The notes beneath the pieces are model-generated. The model had not been told where the DNA came from, searched no databases, and was given only the letters and a program-made list of their open reading frames with translations. Source: Peltaster fructicola (lineage: Eukaryota; Ascomycota; Dothideomycetes). Taken from it: DNA of 64,000 nt. The position numbers and the translations under genes were made by a program. The stretch spans positions 744,001 through 808,000 of the forward strand of contig CP051141.1 of NCBI GenBank assembly GCA_001592805.2. Reading direction: 5' to 3'. Shown one piece after another: positions 44,448-55,162 of this stretch (position 1 is its first letter; each line of letters starts with the position of its first letter).

Positions 44448-44796
44448 CTACAATTCAGAGTCAAACCAAGCTTTCACTGGTGTCTTACACATGCTATCGA
44501 GTGCTACTGTCCTTCTCATACTTGCTGTGGAACACTTGTGTCCTGCCACTCTTGCGGACATCCAAGCTAACTTCTCAAATTGTCGTTGGAGCCAATCTCG
44601 ATCCTTGCCCACCTGCAGCATACTCTGCGAAGCAATTGATGAGATGAGGCTATCGAACGTCTCAACAGTGGCCAGGTCCTCGTGTGTGAGACAGTCAAGC
44701 CTCATCTCAAGCCGCATGATCAGCTGCAGTCTCTGCATACATCTCCATGACAGTTTCTTTAGGTAATTTGGCAATGAACTCTTTGTCATCGTCCAT
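44448..44796 (-). CDS. Possible short F-box protein
   Basis: A two-exon model (44796-44741, 44700-44448) with a 40-nt intron gives 102 residues. The join yields FIAKLPKETVMEMLDCLT then HEDLATVETF, which matches an F-box pattern (LPxE, helix, DLA). Without the splice, the first frame stops after 29 residues. The donor GTATGC is good; the acceptor (ATGAG) and length are marginal. The remainder (QVGKDRDWLQRQFEKLAWM) is helical with no repeats. It could be a real short F-box protein or the relic of a longer one. It lies just upstream of the WAPL gene. Confidence 0.35.
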
Positions 44797-45612
44797 ACTG
44801 AGCAGGAATGCTGATTACACAGCCGTCGTCACATCTTTCGATGCTTCTGTAACTCTATGAGCCAATGGCTCGAGCTACGGTTCTGGTCAGCTCATCCACG
44901 CGGAATGACGGGCAGCGTGGTGCCATTGTAGCTGCCTCGATCTGCCGCGAGCATAGCGACGGAAGTTCTTATTGACACTGATGGTCTCTAATAACAGATC
45001 AGCTCTGTAGGACTTGCGTCCGGGTCCAGAAGAAGTGTATGTTAGCAGTACTTTTGTGACCCAAGCATCGTGACACGCTCTCATTGTTCAGGCCGCACGA
45101 TATCGAGACGCGCTGCTGATCTGGCACAATTCCACAAGCTAAGGAGCACCAAGACGGTCGTGCTTCCAGTGAGAATCAATCGTGGATACGGACGAGGTGG
45201 TGTTGAGGTTAATCACTGTGATTATCTGCTCAAGCAAGGCATCGAGAAGCGCCGCAGTCACGAGCAGCTCCTCCTGCTGTCGCAATCACATCCACACGCC
45301 GGCAAAGCTGCTGATGATTGAGACGATCATAAATTGTTGCTCACAGTCTTTGCCAAGATGATGGCAAAGAAGAGTGTATCAATCGAGATTCGCAACCAAT
45401 GGGCGGGCAAGTTCTCAAGACGCGCTCTGGTGGAGCTTAGCCCAGCAGACGAGCACACGACACTTATCAACCTCCTCTAATCTGTGCCATCGACGTTCCT
45501 GCGCATTCTCAAACCACTCTGATCCTGTCTTGTCACTCAGTAGCGTTCATGCAAGCATAAGTCAGCGTTCAAGTCGCTTATCGCAACATCTTCGCCTTCA
45601 CATCCTCCAGCC
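44797..45612. other. Intergenic region
   Basis: About 815 bp upstream of the uracil phosphoribosyltransferase gene. The minus-strand frame 45084-44887 includes LLLETISVNKNFRRYARGR, which looks protein-like but is short and isolated. The last 100 bp are CT-rich, as in leaders of housekeeping genes. No gene is called. Confidence 0.3.
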
Positions 45613-46512
<900 letters not shown>

Positions 46513-46762
46513 CCTGAACACCTACAGTCTTCGAGAATGACTTGTTGGCCATGAGGACAAGCAGACTCGTTGTACTGTAGCCAGAAGCAGGTCAGCATGT
46601 TTGCAGTGAGCACTAGCTGGTTCAGTGATGAAACGCTCACGACCCATGGTAAGTGTTCGGATCGTGTGCATAAAGCTCTCATCCTATTATTGCTTGCGCT
46701 GTCCGTTCTACACTCTCATGCAACAGTTCTGCACATTCGATTCATCCTCCTTTGGACATTCA

Positions 46763-47803
46763 TCACCATGCATGTCTCGACACATTGATTGCAACGACTT
46801 GCGCTCCGGTACGATTCTTAGTACCGTTGATGATGACAGGAAATGCAAGCCCTCCAGCAGTGACAGCATACAGCACTCCGGAGTCTTGCGCAGTGCGGCC
46901 GAAAGCTGTTGCGGCAGGTGTTGCAATCAAGGTAGAGTTCAAGTCACCAGCTACTACAAATGCTCGACCGTCAGACGTCACAGCCTGCACACTGTTTCCT
47001 TTTTCGGTTGCAGCGAAAGCTGTACCATGCTTGTCGAAAGCAAAGTCGTCCCAATTGATGTCTGCGAAACCCTTCTCTGACTGTGGACGACCAGCAAGTC
47101 TCGCCGCTCCACGAGCTTCGGCATTGCTGTCGAATTCGATGCAGCCAAAGATGTACTGCTGCGAGTTGGTGAAGCACAGCTCTTTGTGCTTCTGCTTCGA
47201 TGGTCGGAAATGCAATCCGTTGATGCCTTCGACGTATGACTGGCCTTGCACTGGCTTCATCAAAGGATCATCAGCCGCGATCCAAGAGTCACCGGTCTTC
47301 AGATCTGTTGCCCATACCACGCCCAGAGCGGAGTCGGCTGCAAGCAAGATGCTATTGTTGAAAGCTGTCAGGCCATTGAGGAAGACCGCGTCCTTCAAGG
47401 TAGCGACCTTCTCAGGTGTTGGATGATTGTCTTTGCTGAAGTCAACACGCCAGATTGTATTGGTCCCGGGCTGGATAGACACTGTCTCCAAGCTGAAGTT
47501 CGCAGCTATCACATGAAAGACATCTGGATCTGTCTCGACTATGCCTAGAGTGTCTGTGTACTCAAAGCCAGTGATCTGCTTTGGTGTCGGGCTGCTGGCC
47601 AGTGGATTGAGTACATTGAGACTACCCGGTACACCGAGAGAGGTCATAAGGAGTTCTCCATTTGAGCGCACGGCAATATTCTCAAGCCAGCCGACAGCTT
47701 GAGGATATTCATATACGAGATGAGTCTGTGCTTCGTGCTGCGATTGTCGAGGTGCACAGAGTACGGTGCCAGATAGCAGGCTGGTCAGTATGAAGCTGAA
47801 CAT
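46763..47803 (-). CDS. Secreted SMP-30/gluconolactonase-like beta-propeller
   Basis: A single exon of 346 residues with a signal peptide (MFSFILTSLLSGTVLCAP). Repeated beta-propeller segments include WLENIAVRSNGELLMTSL, TIWRVDFSKDNHPTPEK, LNGLTAFNNSILLAADSAL, EGINGLHFRP and WDDFAFDKHGTAFAATEKG, each of the form found in SMP-30/gluconolactonase/LRE-like six-bladed folds. Several acidic and Asn positions that hold the central metal are plausible. Fungal relatives include lactonases and Diels-Alderase-type proteins in secondary metabolite clusters, but no such cluster is seen here. The substrate is unknown. A TATA-like element lies at 47867-47874. Confidence 0.75.
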   Translation of the reverse strand: MFSFILTSLLSGTVLCAPRQSQHEAQTHLVYEYPQAVGWLENIAVRSNGELLMTSLGVPGSLNVLNPLASSPTPKQITGFEYTDTLGIVETDPDVFHVIAANFSLETVSIQPGTNTIWRVDFSKDNHPTPEKVATLKDAVFLNGLTAFNNSILLAADSALGVVWATDLKTGDSWIAADDPLMKPVQGQSYVEGINGLHFRPSKQKHKELCFTNSQQYIFGCIEFDSNAEARGAARLAGRPQSEKGFADINWDDFAFDKHGTAFAATEKGNSVQAVTSDGRAFVVAGDLNSTLIATPAATAFGRTAQDSGVLYAVTAGGLAFPVIINGTKNRTGAQVVAINVSRHAW

Positions 47804-47866
47804 GAGGATAGCTGTATGGAGTAGAAGAGACGTGGTCTGTTGCTTAGTCCTGTAATGCTGCCATCG

Positions 47867-47874
47867 AATATATA
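47867..47874 (-). promoter_or_regulatory. TATA-like box for the SMP-30-like gene
   Basis: TATATATT on the minus strand, about 65 nt upstream of the ATG at 47803, in a suitable position for a core promoter. The rest of the 47804-48143 interval holds no gene. Confidence 0.4.
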
Positions 47875-48143
47875 CATATCAGGTGCTCTGAATGCCATCT
47901 AAATAGAATCATACAAGCACGTTGCGATCGACAATTGATTGAGTAAGCATTGTAGGCTACGTGACAGCCGGCCGATCGATGTGGACTACTCTATGAATAC
48001 TGATACCGGCAAGGTAGAGCTGTGCTTCATGGCGCTGGAACGTTGATACACGATAGTTTGCAAGAGTGATGCTGGGAGTACATGCTCTGTTCAACGTATC
48101 TACCTGCCAAAGGCATCGCTATGCACTGTGGGTGACCACGAAC

Positions 48144-48608
48144 TCAACTGGGCATGACGATCGACATGTCTCCATCCACCCATATAAGCTTCATCTTCCA
48201 CACGGTTATCTTCCAAAGACCATCCTTGGGATCCTCAACCAAGTCCAGATCGTATAGTGAGCCAGTTAGCAGTCTTTTGGCCCCAGGCTCAGTGCCCTGA
48301 CCAGGTCGATAGTGTTGCGCTAGTGCATGTGATGACAGGACGGCTGTTCGGTTGTCAGCCTTGTCTACTTGGACACGTTCATTCGTGATGAAGTGAGTTG
48401 TGTCCAGCTTCGAGATGTGGTTGAACATGTTCGTGTGGATAGCAGCTAAGCCCTCAGACCTTGTGCCATTCAGATCGAAGACGGCGCCTTCCGTGAATGC
48501 TGAGTCGAAGAGCTCTTTATCATCTTTGTCAATGCCTGTCACCGCGCGATACACTGCGTCTTTGATAGCTTCGCGCACAGTGAGGTCTGCGAGAGAGATC
48601 GGTGCCAT
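48144..48608 (-). CDS. SnoaL-like domain protein
   Basis: A single exon of 154 residues. The pattern LTVREAIKDAVYRAVTGIDK, DKELFDSAFTEGAVFDLNG, THFITNERVQ, SSHALAQHYRPGQG and GLWKITVWKMKLIWVDGD is that of the SnoaL-like/NTF2 fold: an alpha+beta barrel used by polyketide cyclases, dehydratases and many uncharacterised small proteins. There is no signal peptide, so it is probably cytosolic. The Asp in TGIDKDD and the His in THFIT are possible pocket residues. Function unknown. Confidence 0.75.
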   Translation of the reverse strand: MAPISLADLTVREAIKDAVYRAVTGIDKDDKELFDSAFTEGAVFDLNGTRSEGLAAIHTNMFNHISKLDTTHFITNERVQVDKADNRTAVLSSHALAQHYRPGQGTEPGAKRLLTGSLYDLDLVEDPKDGLWKITVWKMKLIWVDGDMSIVMPS

Positions 48609-49339
48609 TCTCTGCAGTGGGTCGTGTATGTGTATGCGCTGCGCTCTTCAATGTTGTCGTTGTTCACATATCCCTCTGCACAATGCACACCTGATACTTA
48701 TCTTGCTGCTATTAAGGAGATACATGCCGGCCTTTGCAGTATCGCCGCCGTGTGAGGCGAAGATCTTGACTGTTGTTCGTATCCGAACGTGACAGGCTCG
48801 CAATGGTGATGCCAGGTGGATGGACTGTATTCGTCAGCCATGCCAACTCGTGCCCTCACTAACGCTTCACGCCATTTACCGAGAGCCGCCTGCGAGCTGT
48901 GTAATGGTGGAAAACATGATTGCGAGTCGGCGTTCGTGAGTGGCTGTGCCGAAGCCACCGAAAGCTGTAGCGATCACTACCTGTAGCGATTGCTCTCGAA
49001 TTTTGATGACCAAAGCAATCGAGCCAGCTGTTTCAGGAATAGCTGCCTGCCACCCCGTCATCGATCTCTCCGACACGCCGACTTGCCCGTCATGTCCGTT
49101 CCGAAACAGCGTCGCAGCCGGCCAAATCCTTCAACCTCCCTCAACATCACTATCATCGTGAGTTTGCTCTGCGGTCATGGCTGGCCGGCCAGCCTACACT
49201 ATGAACGCCGTTGAAGTTGTATATAGATAAGGAGGTAGGACGTTGTCAGTCTCTATTCATCCGCATCTCATCACGAGCATCTTAACTTGGCTTACCACAT
49301 CTCACACTACTCCGTCCACTCTCACCACAACATCTAGCA
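48609..49339. promoter_or_regulatory. Divergent intergenic region with TATA-like element
   Basis: About 730 bp between the SnoaL-like and DUF4188 genes. TATATA at 49220-49225 lies about 115 nt upstream of the DUF4188 start and is followed by a C/A-rich leader. No gene is seen. Confidence 0.35.
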
Positions 49340-50270
49340 ATGTCGTTCAAGAGCTTGATCGCACCAGTCTCAGCGCGGCCGAAGAGCCAATTCTTCGTTC
49401 CAGCAGGAGGCCACGGTGTAAGTTCGTGGAATTGCATGTGCAGCACAAACTGATCATGTCCAGCTCTTACGAGACCAGTTCAGCATCCCGACCTGGCTAG
49501 CACTTGGAGGCATAATGCAAGGACTGCTCTTCTTAGTCGCCGGTCGATTAGCCCTGGTGCCAGTAGTTCTCCTGCTTGGCTATTCCGCAGCCGACACATA
49601 TCTCATGACCATTGGCTGGAAGAAGAACATCTACATGGAAGATGTCCTTCAGAAGAAGTACTCGGCACAAATCCCTGATGCTGCCGGCAACTTCAGCGAC
49701 AAGCCAGCAGATTCTCAGGTCGTTGTTTTCATGCTCGGCGTGCGAAACAACCACCCCTTGGGTCTTTTGGCACCGGGCATGAAGGAACTTGGCGTTTTCT
49801 TCCCAAGCATGGCTAAGAACCTCGAAGAGCACGCAGATGAGTTCGGCTACCTTGGCATGACAGCCTGGCAGGCTACCGGCCAGCGCACTACGCAAAACGA
49901 GATCATGAATGTTGCTTACTTCCGCGACTATGATGGTCTGCACAAGTTCGCACACTCGCAATACCACCGAGAAGCCTGGGCCTGGTTCAACAAGGAATCC
50001 AAGAGGATAGGACATATCAGCATCTGGCACGAGACGTACGCTGTGCCAAAAGGCAACTGGGAGTCTATCTACATCAACTCCAAGATCAACAACCTGGCCT
50101 CAACGACGTACAAGATCACAGATCAAAGTACTGGTGAAGATCTTTGGGCAAGCCCGGTTGTTGACGCCTCGCGCGGTCTGCTTAAGACAAGCAAGGGCCG
50201 CATGAGCAGAAGCAATGCCACCGAGAACGATGCCTATGAGAAGAACGAAGTCTTTGACGTCGATTATTGA
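49340..50270 (+). CDS. DUF4188 membrane-associated protein
   Basis: Two exons (49340-49417, 49464-50270) encode 294 residues; the 46-nt intron splices HG to LLRDQFSIPTWLALGG. A hydrophobic region around residues 36-65 (GLLFLVAGRLALVPVVLLLG) forms one or two membrane helices. The DUF4188 domain follows: VVVFMLGVRNNHPLGLLAPG, FFPSMAKNLEEHADEFGYLG, NEIMNVAYFRDYDGLHKFAH, HREAWAWFNK and HISIWHETYAVPKGNWES. The family has a dimeric ferredoxin-like fold related to antibiotic biosynthesis monooxygenases, and His/Trp residues in the pocket suggest ligand or haem binding (inference). Its convergent neighbour is the histone H4 variant. Confidence 0.8.
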
Positions 50271-50475
50271 GACTGCCCTTGGCGGTCATGACACGACCGT
50301 AACGATTGGTATATGAAGTTTTGATAGCCGATGCCGGCACTGTACATCGTACACTGGACTCTTATTCAGCACGTTTCACTGCTCAGCCTTATGCCTGACT
50401 TCACATCCTTCCAACTAGACATGCGACTGGGACTAACTCCGAACCCTGCCAGACCCAATGCTCTTTATCATTCCG

Positions 50476-50905
50476 TCAGAAGTGCTTGGTCCCCCGGATA
50501 GGGTGGAAGCCCTATAATAAGTCAATACATTGTTGATCAAGTCTGTCGCTGATCGACTTACGTAGATTGGAGTTCCACGTCGTCTTAGGGCATGGACGAC
50601 ATCAGATGTCATGACTGTTCGCCTGCCGGCATGGTCGACGTAAAGGACGATGTCCCTGATCAAGGACTGGAGCCATTGCTTCAACACCTCGCGCGTGTGG
50701 TCATATATCGTGCAGGATATGCGCTTCACACCGCCACGGCGGGCGAGCTTTCTGATAGACGCTTTGGTGACACCATGAATGTTGTCTCTCAGTATTTTTC
50801 TAGGTTCGTGTCAGCCATGATACTGCCGTCCACAAGCTCAACATACCGGTGTCTTGGCAAGGCCCGACCGCGACCAAGGCCTGTAGATCTGTTCGATGTA
50901 TTCAT
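50476..50905 (-). CDS. Divergent histone H4 variant
   Basis: Three exons (50905-50847, 50799-50562, 50511-50476) encode 110 residues; introns are 47 and 50 nt with good donors (GTATGT, GTAAGT). The core is plainly histone H4: [44 protein letters not shown], then [15 protein letters not shown] and PIYGF. The tail [17 protein letters not shown] contains no Lys, so the counterparts of K5, K8, K12 and K16 are absent, while the K20 position (RHRK) is kept. In the core the K77, K79 and K91 counterparts are G, R and R, and Y88 is His. After YGF the canonical GG is replaced by HPIRGTKHF. It is not the canonical gene: no H3 gene is adjacent. A similar variant, hH4v, is known from Neurospora crassa (from memory). 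It could replace H4 in special nucleosomes. Confidence 0.88.
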
Positions 50906-51526
50906 AGTCGAGACTCTTCGCTGAATAACTGCAGTGATGAAAGGATATCACAGGAAGAGAATGAATTATGCGTGAGTATAGCGAGAGTGATGTTGTTGCA
51001 AACCACTTGTTGCAACAGAGGCTCTTGGCCATCAACAGTGAAGTTGAGCCTGAGGCATCTACACGTGAGAGCACGCGATCAAGCCGCCTAGTAGACGCTT
51101 TGCTCGGCGCCAAACGCCGCACCTTGACATGTACCTTATCAGCCAGCTATAAGGAAGCTGCCCTCGCATGATGGAAGAGAGGAAGATCGCTGCATTTTCA
51201 TCACATTTGTCCATTGTCAGAGACAACAAAGACTGGTAGACGCCTTTAGCCGTTCAAGGGAAGCGACAATACCCGCCCCTGACACAACGCTATACCGATA
51301 CCACACTTCGACACCAAACGGGCGGCTTCTCACATGCGCACTCTGATCCTTGTGCTTAACTCAGATACGCAGACGCACAGGGCTCCTATAAATCCCCGAC
51401 ACATGGGTCATCTGGAAGACGCTTCTGATAATCTTGGTTACACCGCATCCTTCGCAGCGCATCTCGGAAGCGCGCCGTTGCTGCCTCTCGCCAGGAAAGG
51501 GAACTCCCATCGACAACACAGCAGTG
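50906..51526. promoter_or_regulatory. Divergent promoter, H4 variant / RING protein, with repeated TTGTTGCAA
   Basis: About 620 bp. It carries two direct copies of TTGTTGCAA at 50993-51001 and 51007-51015; the second is part of the perfect palindrome TGTTGCAACA (51008-51017). A TATAAAT box at 51387-51393 serves the RING gene. Confidence 0.45.
51387..51393 (+). promoter_or_regulatory. TATA box for the RING/TRAF-type gene
   Basis: TATAAAT about 140 nt before the chosen ATG (51527) and 47 nt before the upstream in-frame ATG (51434). The spacing argues for the downstream start. Confidence 0.4.
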
Positions 51527-53254
51527 ATGCCGGTGTCAAACTTCTTGTCGTCGCGCGGTAGTCGCCGCGCTGCCAACAGCGCACATCGACAAACTGCCAG
51601 CACAGCAGAGGCATTCATACCGACCGAAGATATCAGAGGACCACACGAGCACAACAGCATGAGCAGCATGCGAGGATTCAGCAGATTCGAAGCACGCCGC
51701 AATATGGATGAGAGCCAGCTGTTTGTGCAACGCTTCGAATCTACTGAATCAATCCCACCTATCGATTTCCGAATGCTGGACTACGTGAAGGAGTACGACG
51801 AGAATCTCGTCTGTGCTATCTGTCGCTGTCCGTTCGTTGACCCAGTCATCCTCACGGAGTGCGATCACGCCTTCTGCAGAGATTGTATCAGGCAGTCATG
51901 GCCTGATCATCAACTAGGCCCTCGCGGTAACTGTCCTACCTGTCGTACACCTTCAAAATTGCCAGCGAGATCCTCGACAAGCAAGATCATCGTCAACATC
52001 CTGGATGATCTCGAGGTACATTGTCCGAAGCACGAACGAGGCTGCACGGCCATCGTCAAGCGTGGTGCTTTGCGTGACCACGTTACGCTCTACTGTGGCT
52101 ACGGCTCTATTGAATGCCTGGCCGAGGAGTGCACGCAGACTATGCTTAGGAAGGACTCTAAAGAAGGATGTCTCCACTACCCTGTCAGCTGCATAGACTG
52201 TCACCAGGCCATGCTCAAGTCAGAGCTAGAGCAACATTGGATAATGGAGTGTCCAGACCGAAAGGTGTACTGCGCACTATGCGACTCGGACGTGTTCTAC
52301 CGCGAGTACGATCAACACTCCCGAGACACTTGCCCGGCCATCAGTATGCCATGTCCAGGTCAGGACTTCGGCTGCACTGCTCGTTCTAAGCGTACGAGCC
52401 TCGAAGCACATGCAAGGGACTGTGCACTTGCTAAGCTCGCACCCTTCCTGCAGGCCCAGAAGCAAACGCTGGCGGAACACGAGACAGCGCAACGACAGCT
52501 GAGTCGTAAACTTGAGCTATTTGAGCAAGGGCTGTCGAACTTGCAACGCCTTCTCGATCCTGAGCCTGACAGTCCCGACGACGAGAGCGCAGATGAGCGC
52601 CGTATACCATTCCTATCTGACCATGGTAGGGTTAACAGTTTCGCTACCGCGCGAACTTCAACCTTGTCCATGGACGAGGAGCCCTTCCACGATGTGCCTA
52701 TAGACCTAGACACATCCTTTGCGGAACCACGGTACAGACAAGCTACTGGTACAGCTCAAGCACGATCGTCACGTAACATAGACAGCAATTTCCCGCCGCC
52801 AGCATCAAACGGACCGTACACATCACCAATACACCACTTGCTATCCCTACATGAGAGCCTTCGCACTGAGATGACTCGCATATCAGCTGCAGTATCTGAG
52901 CTCGACGGACGGCAATCGATGCAAGTACTCAACGAGAACTTGCGTACACGCGAGGAAATCGCCTACATCGGCGGACAAGTGGCTGGCATGTCTCGACAAG
53001 TGCACTGGCTGACCGCAGCTCAACTCCAGAGACAACAAGGTAGAGCTAATGGCGCTCCTGATGCTTCTAGTAGAGAGTTCGGGGATGCTTCTGGTGCCGG
53101 TGCTGGAGCTGGCGTGGAAGCAGCTGTGAATGCAGTAGCAAGTGCTGCGTCTGCACTTAGGGGTGCAGCTCGAATTGTCGCTGGATCATCAGACGATACG
53201 AGGGAAGGCATGACGAGAAGGAGGACGAGTGACGAAGGTAGGACGAAGCTATGA
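51527..53254 (+). CDS. RING and TRAF-type zinc finger E3 ligase-like protein
   Basis: A single exon of 575 residues from 51527; an in-frame ATG at 51434 would add 31 unconserved residues. A C3HC4 RING covers residues 96-139: C96-x2-C99, C112-x-H114-x2-C117-x2-C120, C136-x2-C139 (ECDHAFCRDCIRQSWPD). TRAF-type zinc fingers follow (about 160-310) with repeated Cys/His spacing (HCPKHERGCTAIVKRGALRD, HYPVSCIDCHQAMLKSELEQ, CPGQDFGCTARSKR). A coiled coil comes next (LAEHETAQRQLSRKLELFEQ). The C-terminal half is acidic and Ser-rich, then Gly/Ala-rich. By family it is an E3 ubiquitin ligase of the TRAF-like class; substrate unknown. It is divergent from the H4 variant. Confidence 0.85.
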   Translation: MPVSNFLSSRGSRRAANSAHRQTASTAEAFIPTEDIRGPHEHNSMSSMRGFSRFEARRNMDESQLFVQRFESTESIPPIDFRMLDYVKEYDENLVCAICRCPFVDPVILTECDHAFCRDCIRQSWPDHQLGPRGNCPTCRTPSKLPARSSTSKIIVNILDDLEVHCPKHERGCTAIVKRGALRDHVTLYCGYGSIECLAEECTQTMLRKDSKEGCLHYPVSCIDCHQAMLKSELEQHWIMECPDRKVYCALCDSDVFYREYDQHSRDTCPAISMPCPGQDFGCTARSKRTSLEAHARDCALAKLAPFLQAQKQTLAEHETAQRQLSRKLELFEQGLSNLQRLLDPEPDSPDDESADERRIPFLSDHGRVNSFATARTSTLSMDEEPFHDVPIDLDTSFAEPRYRQATGTAQARSSRNIDSNFPPPASNGPYTSPIHHLLSLHESLRTEMTRISAAVSELDGRQSMQVLNENLRTREEIAYIGGQVAGMSRQVHWLTAAQLQRQQGRANGAPDASSREFGDASGAGAGAGVEAAVNAVASAASALRGAARIVAGSSDDTREGMTRRRTSDEGRTKL

Positions 53255-53559
53255 GATATGGACTTGAGGTTATTGGGTGACCAGATCGCTCAGCATACAT
53301 GTATGCATTGCATCATCCACTATTGCATTCAGCATTGTGCTCTTCTACTTTGCAGTGTAGCTTGGTGTACTTGCTCGTTTCTCTACTCTTCTTCGATCTA
53401 ATGTCTCAATTTTGAGTGCGTGGGGCGGACGTCAGTCTCGACGGAATGATGTGACCTCGATAGCCCATGATTGCTGTATATACAAGCTGCGACGTAGGGT
53501 GATCGGCTGTGCTTGGCACGTGGTACAAAGATCTCTTTGCGCTTGGCCGCACGTGCGAC
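53255..53559. other. Convergent 3' intergenic region
   Basis: About 305 bp between the stops of the RING gene and the transporter. The antisense frame seen at 53406-53559 is intron read-through of the transporter and not a separate gene. Confidence 0.4.
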
Positions 53560-54944
53560 TCAGTCATATGTGTGAATGCCGTGCTTCTCGTCCTCTTCTT
53601 TGTACTCATCTGATAGAGAGTCAGTACAAGCTGTCTTGGTTGCCATCTTATCATACCTTTGTCCTCGTCTTTGCCGGGCATCATGATCTCCTTCCTGCAG
53701 ATGGCCACCACTTGTAGGACAAATACTGTAATCCATACGCATACAATAACGATTGTCATGGCAGTGGCCACCCACAGAATGCCCGGACTGTCAAGAGCCG
53801 TTCCAATATCGATCGTTGCAATCGTGAAGCCAACATTGGGAAAGACCAGCGCCCAGTAGATCAGGCTGAAGCTCATCTTCTTGACAGCCGCAAGAATACT
53901 GATCAGTGCAATACAAAAGAACCAGAATGCGATTGTCCAGATGAAGATGGCGCAAAAGAGTGCCATCACCTGCAAGATCTCAACTGCTTGCGGGTGTTTG
54001 GCAAAGTAGCCATAGTCTTCCGGGATGTTGTTGCTTAGCTGGATGAGTGCCAATGATGTGAAGCCTGGTGGGCCGACTGCTATCATCATGCCTGGCCGCA
54101 GGTTTGGAGCTGGGAGGCCGTACTGCATCATACGTGAGATGAAGAGCGCATACATCAAGAGCGCAACCAGAAAGCCAAATCCTTGCAGCGTCAGTCCGGC
54201 AACCAGTATAGGCATACGGTCTCTGTTGGGCTGAGACTCGCAGATCAATGATGCTAGAGTACCAGTCAGCATCGCACTAGATCGTGTCAGTGAGGGAGCT
54301 GAGGTGGTCAGGCAGACTCACCTGAGAGCCGGAAGGATCCATGCTGGAGTCATTGATTGTATAGTCAGCTTCTGCCCAGCCGTGAACAAGTACCAGTACT
54401 GAAATATGACAGTACTCAAGCACATGGCTACATAGATCCAGAAAAGAACTTGTAAGGTCACCACAAGCCAGATGCCGCAGGAGGGCACTCCATAGACGGT
54501 GACGCAGTTCAATATGTTGACGAATGCTAAGAGGAACGTTGGGAAGAACAGCGACTCAGTAGGATGTGTGAGAGCTAGGCGCAAAGATCCAGGCCTCGAC
54601 ACGAATCGATACGTGATGCCGAAGCATAGTGCAACGAAGATGACCAAGTCGAAGATGAAGACAATCTTGCCAATAGTCTCTAGACCGCGAAACTGGTACG
54701 GTGCAGAGTGTAGCAGGAGTCCTAAACCACCAGTTGACATGGGCAACGTGAAATTGGCGAACGTCAAGCTGTGAGCGTTAGTAAATGCTCCAGGTGACAC
54801 GAAATTGACATACTGGCTGAGCCTGGTGCCAATAGTGACGTGCGACTCGTCATCCTTCTCATGATCGTGTTGCTTCGAGCCATTGGGACTTCGGCGATGA
54901 TGGACCATGGCCCCAGGCTTCTCCTGATGGACGTATGCACACAC
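53560..54944 (-). CDS. SLAC1/Mae1-type (TDT family) anion or C4-dicarboxylate transporter
   Basis: Four exons (54944-54814, 54768-54322, 54276-53657, 53609-53560) encode 415 residues. Removing the 45-nt first intron (54813-54769), which is in frame and open, joins RLS to HLTFANFTLPMSTGGLGLLL, the hallmark TDT start; reading through would insert 15 foreign residues. The body has about ten hydrophobic helices (IVFIFDLVIFVALCFGIT, LVVTLQVLFWIYVAMCLSTV, ILVAGLTLQGFGFLVALLMY, IFIWTIAFWFFCIALISILA, AMTIVIVCVWITVFVLQVVA). The N-terminus is cytosolic and His/Asp-rich, and the last exon adds the acidic tail DEYKEEDEKHGIHTYD. Relatives include malate permease Mae1, the sulfite pump SSU1 and plant SLAC1; the substrate cannot be told. 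Confidence 0.85.
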
Positions 54945-55162
54945 TGCGCATCACACAAGGTTCGGGTCGTGCACATGGTAAGGGTTGACCCTAACCGGAC
55001 ATGCTGGAGCACCATCATTATGTTATGTCATCGTAAACTACTCGCTGGCGTGCTGCTGCAACTTTGACTTGCAGCCGCGGAGCGAGCCATTGAACTCTAT
55101 TTCTGGCACTGCATCCTCACTCTACGACCTCGATCATTCATGCAAACAGCTGGCCGCGTGCG

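Noticed and set aside
44887-45084. Minus-strand frame with a protein-like NKNFRRYARGR segment
   Set aside because: Only 65 codons, isolated, and no splicing found that links it to the F-box frame or to another exon.
53406-53656. Longer C-terminus of the transporter ending at 53406
   Set aside because: This is read-through of a 47-nt intron; splicing gives the acidic end DEYKEEDEKHGIHTYD, as expected for a cytosolic tail.
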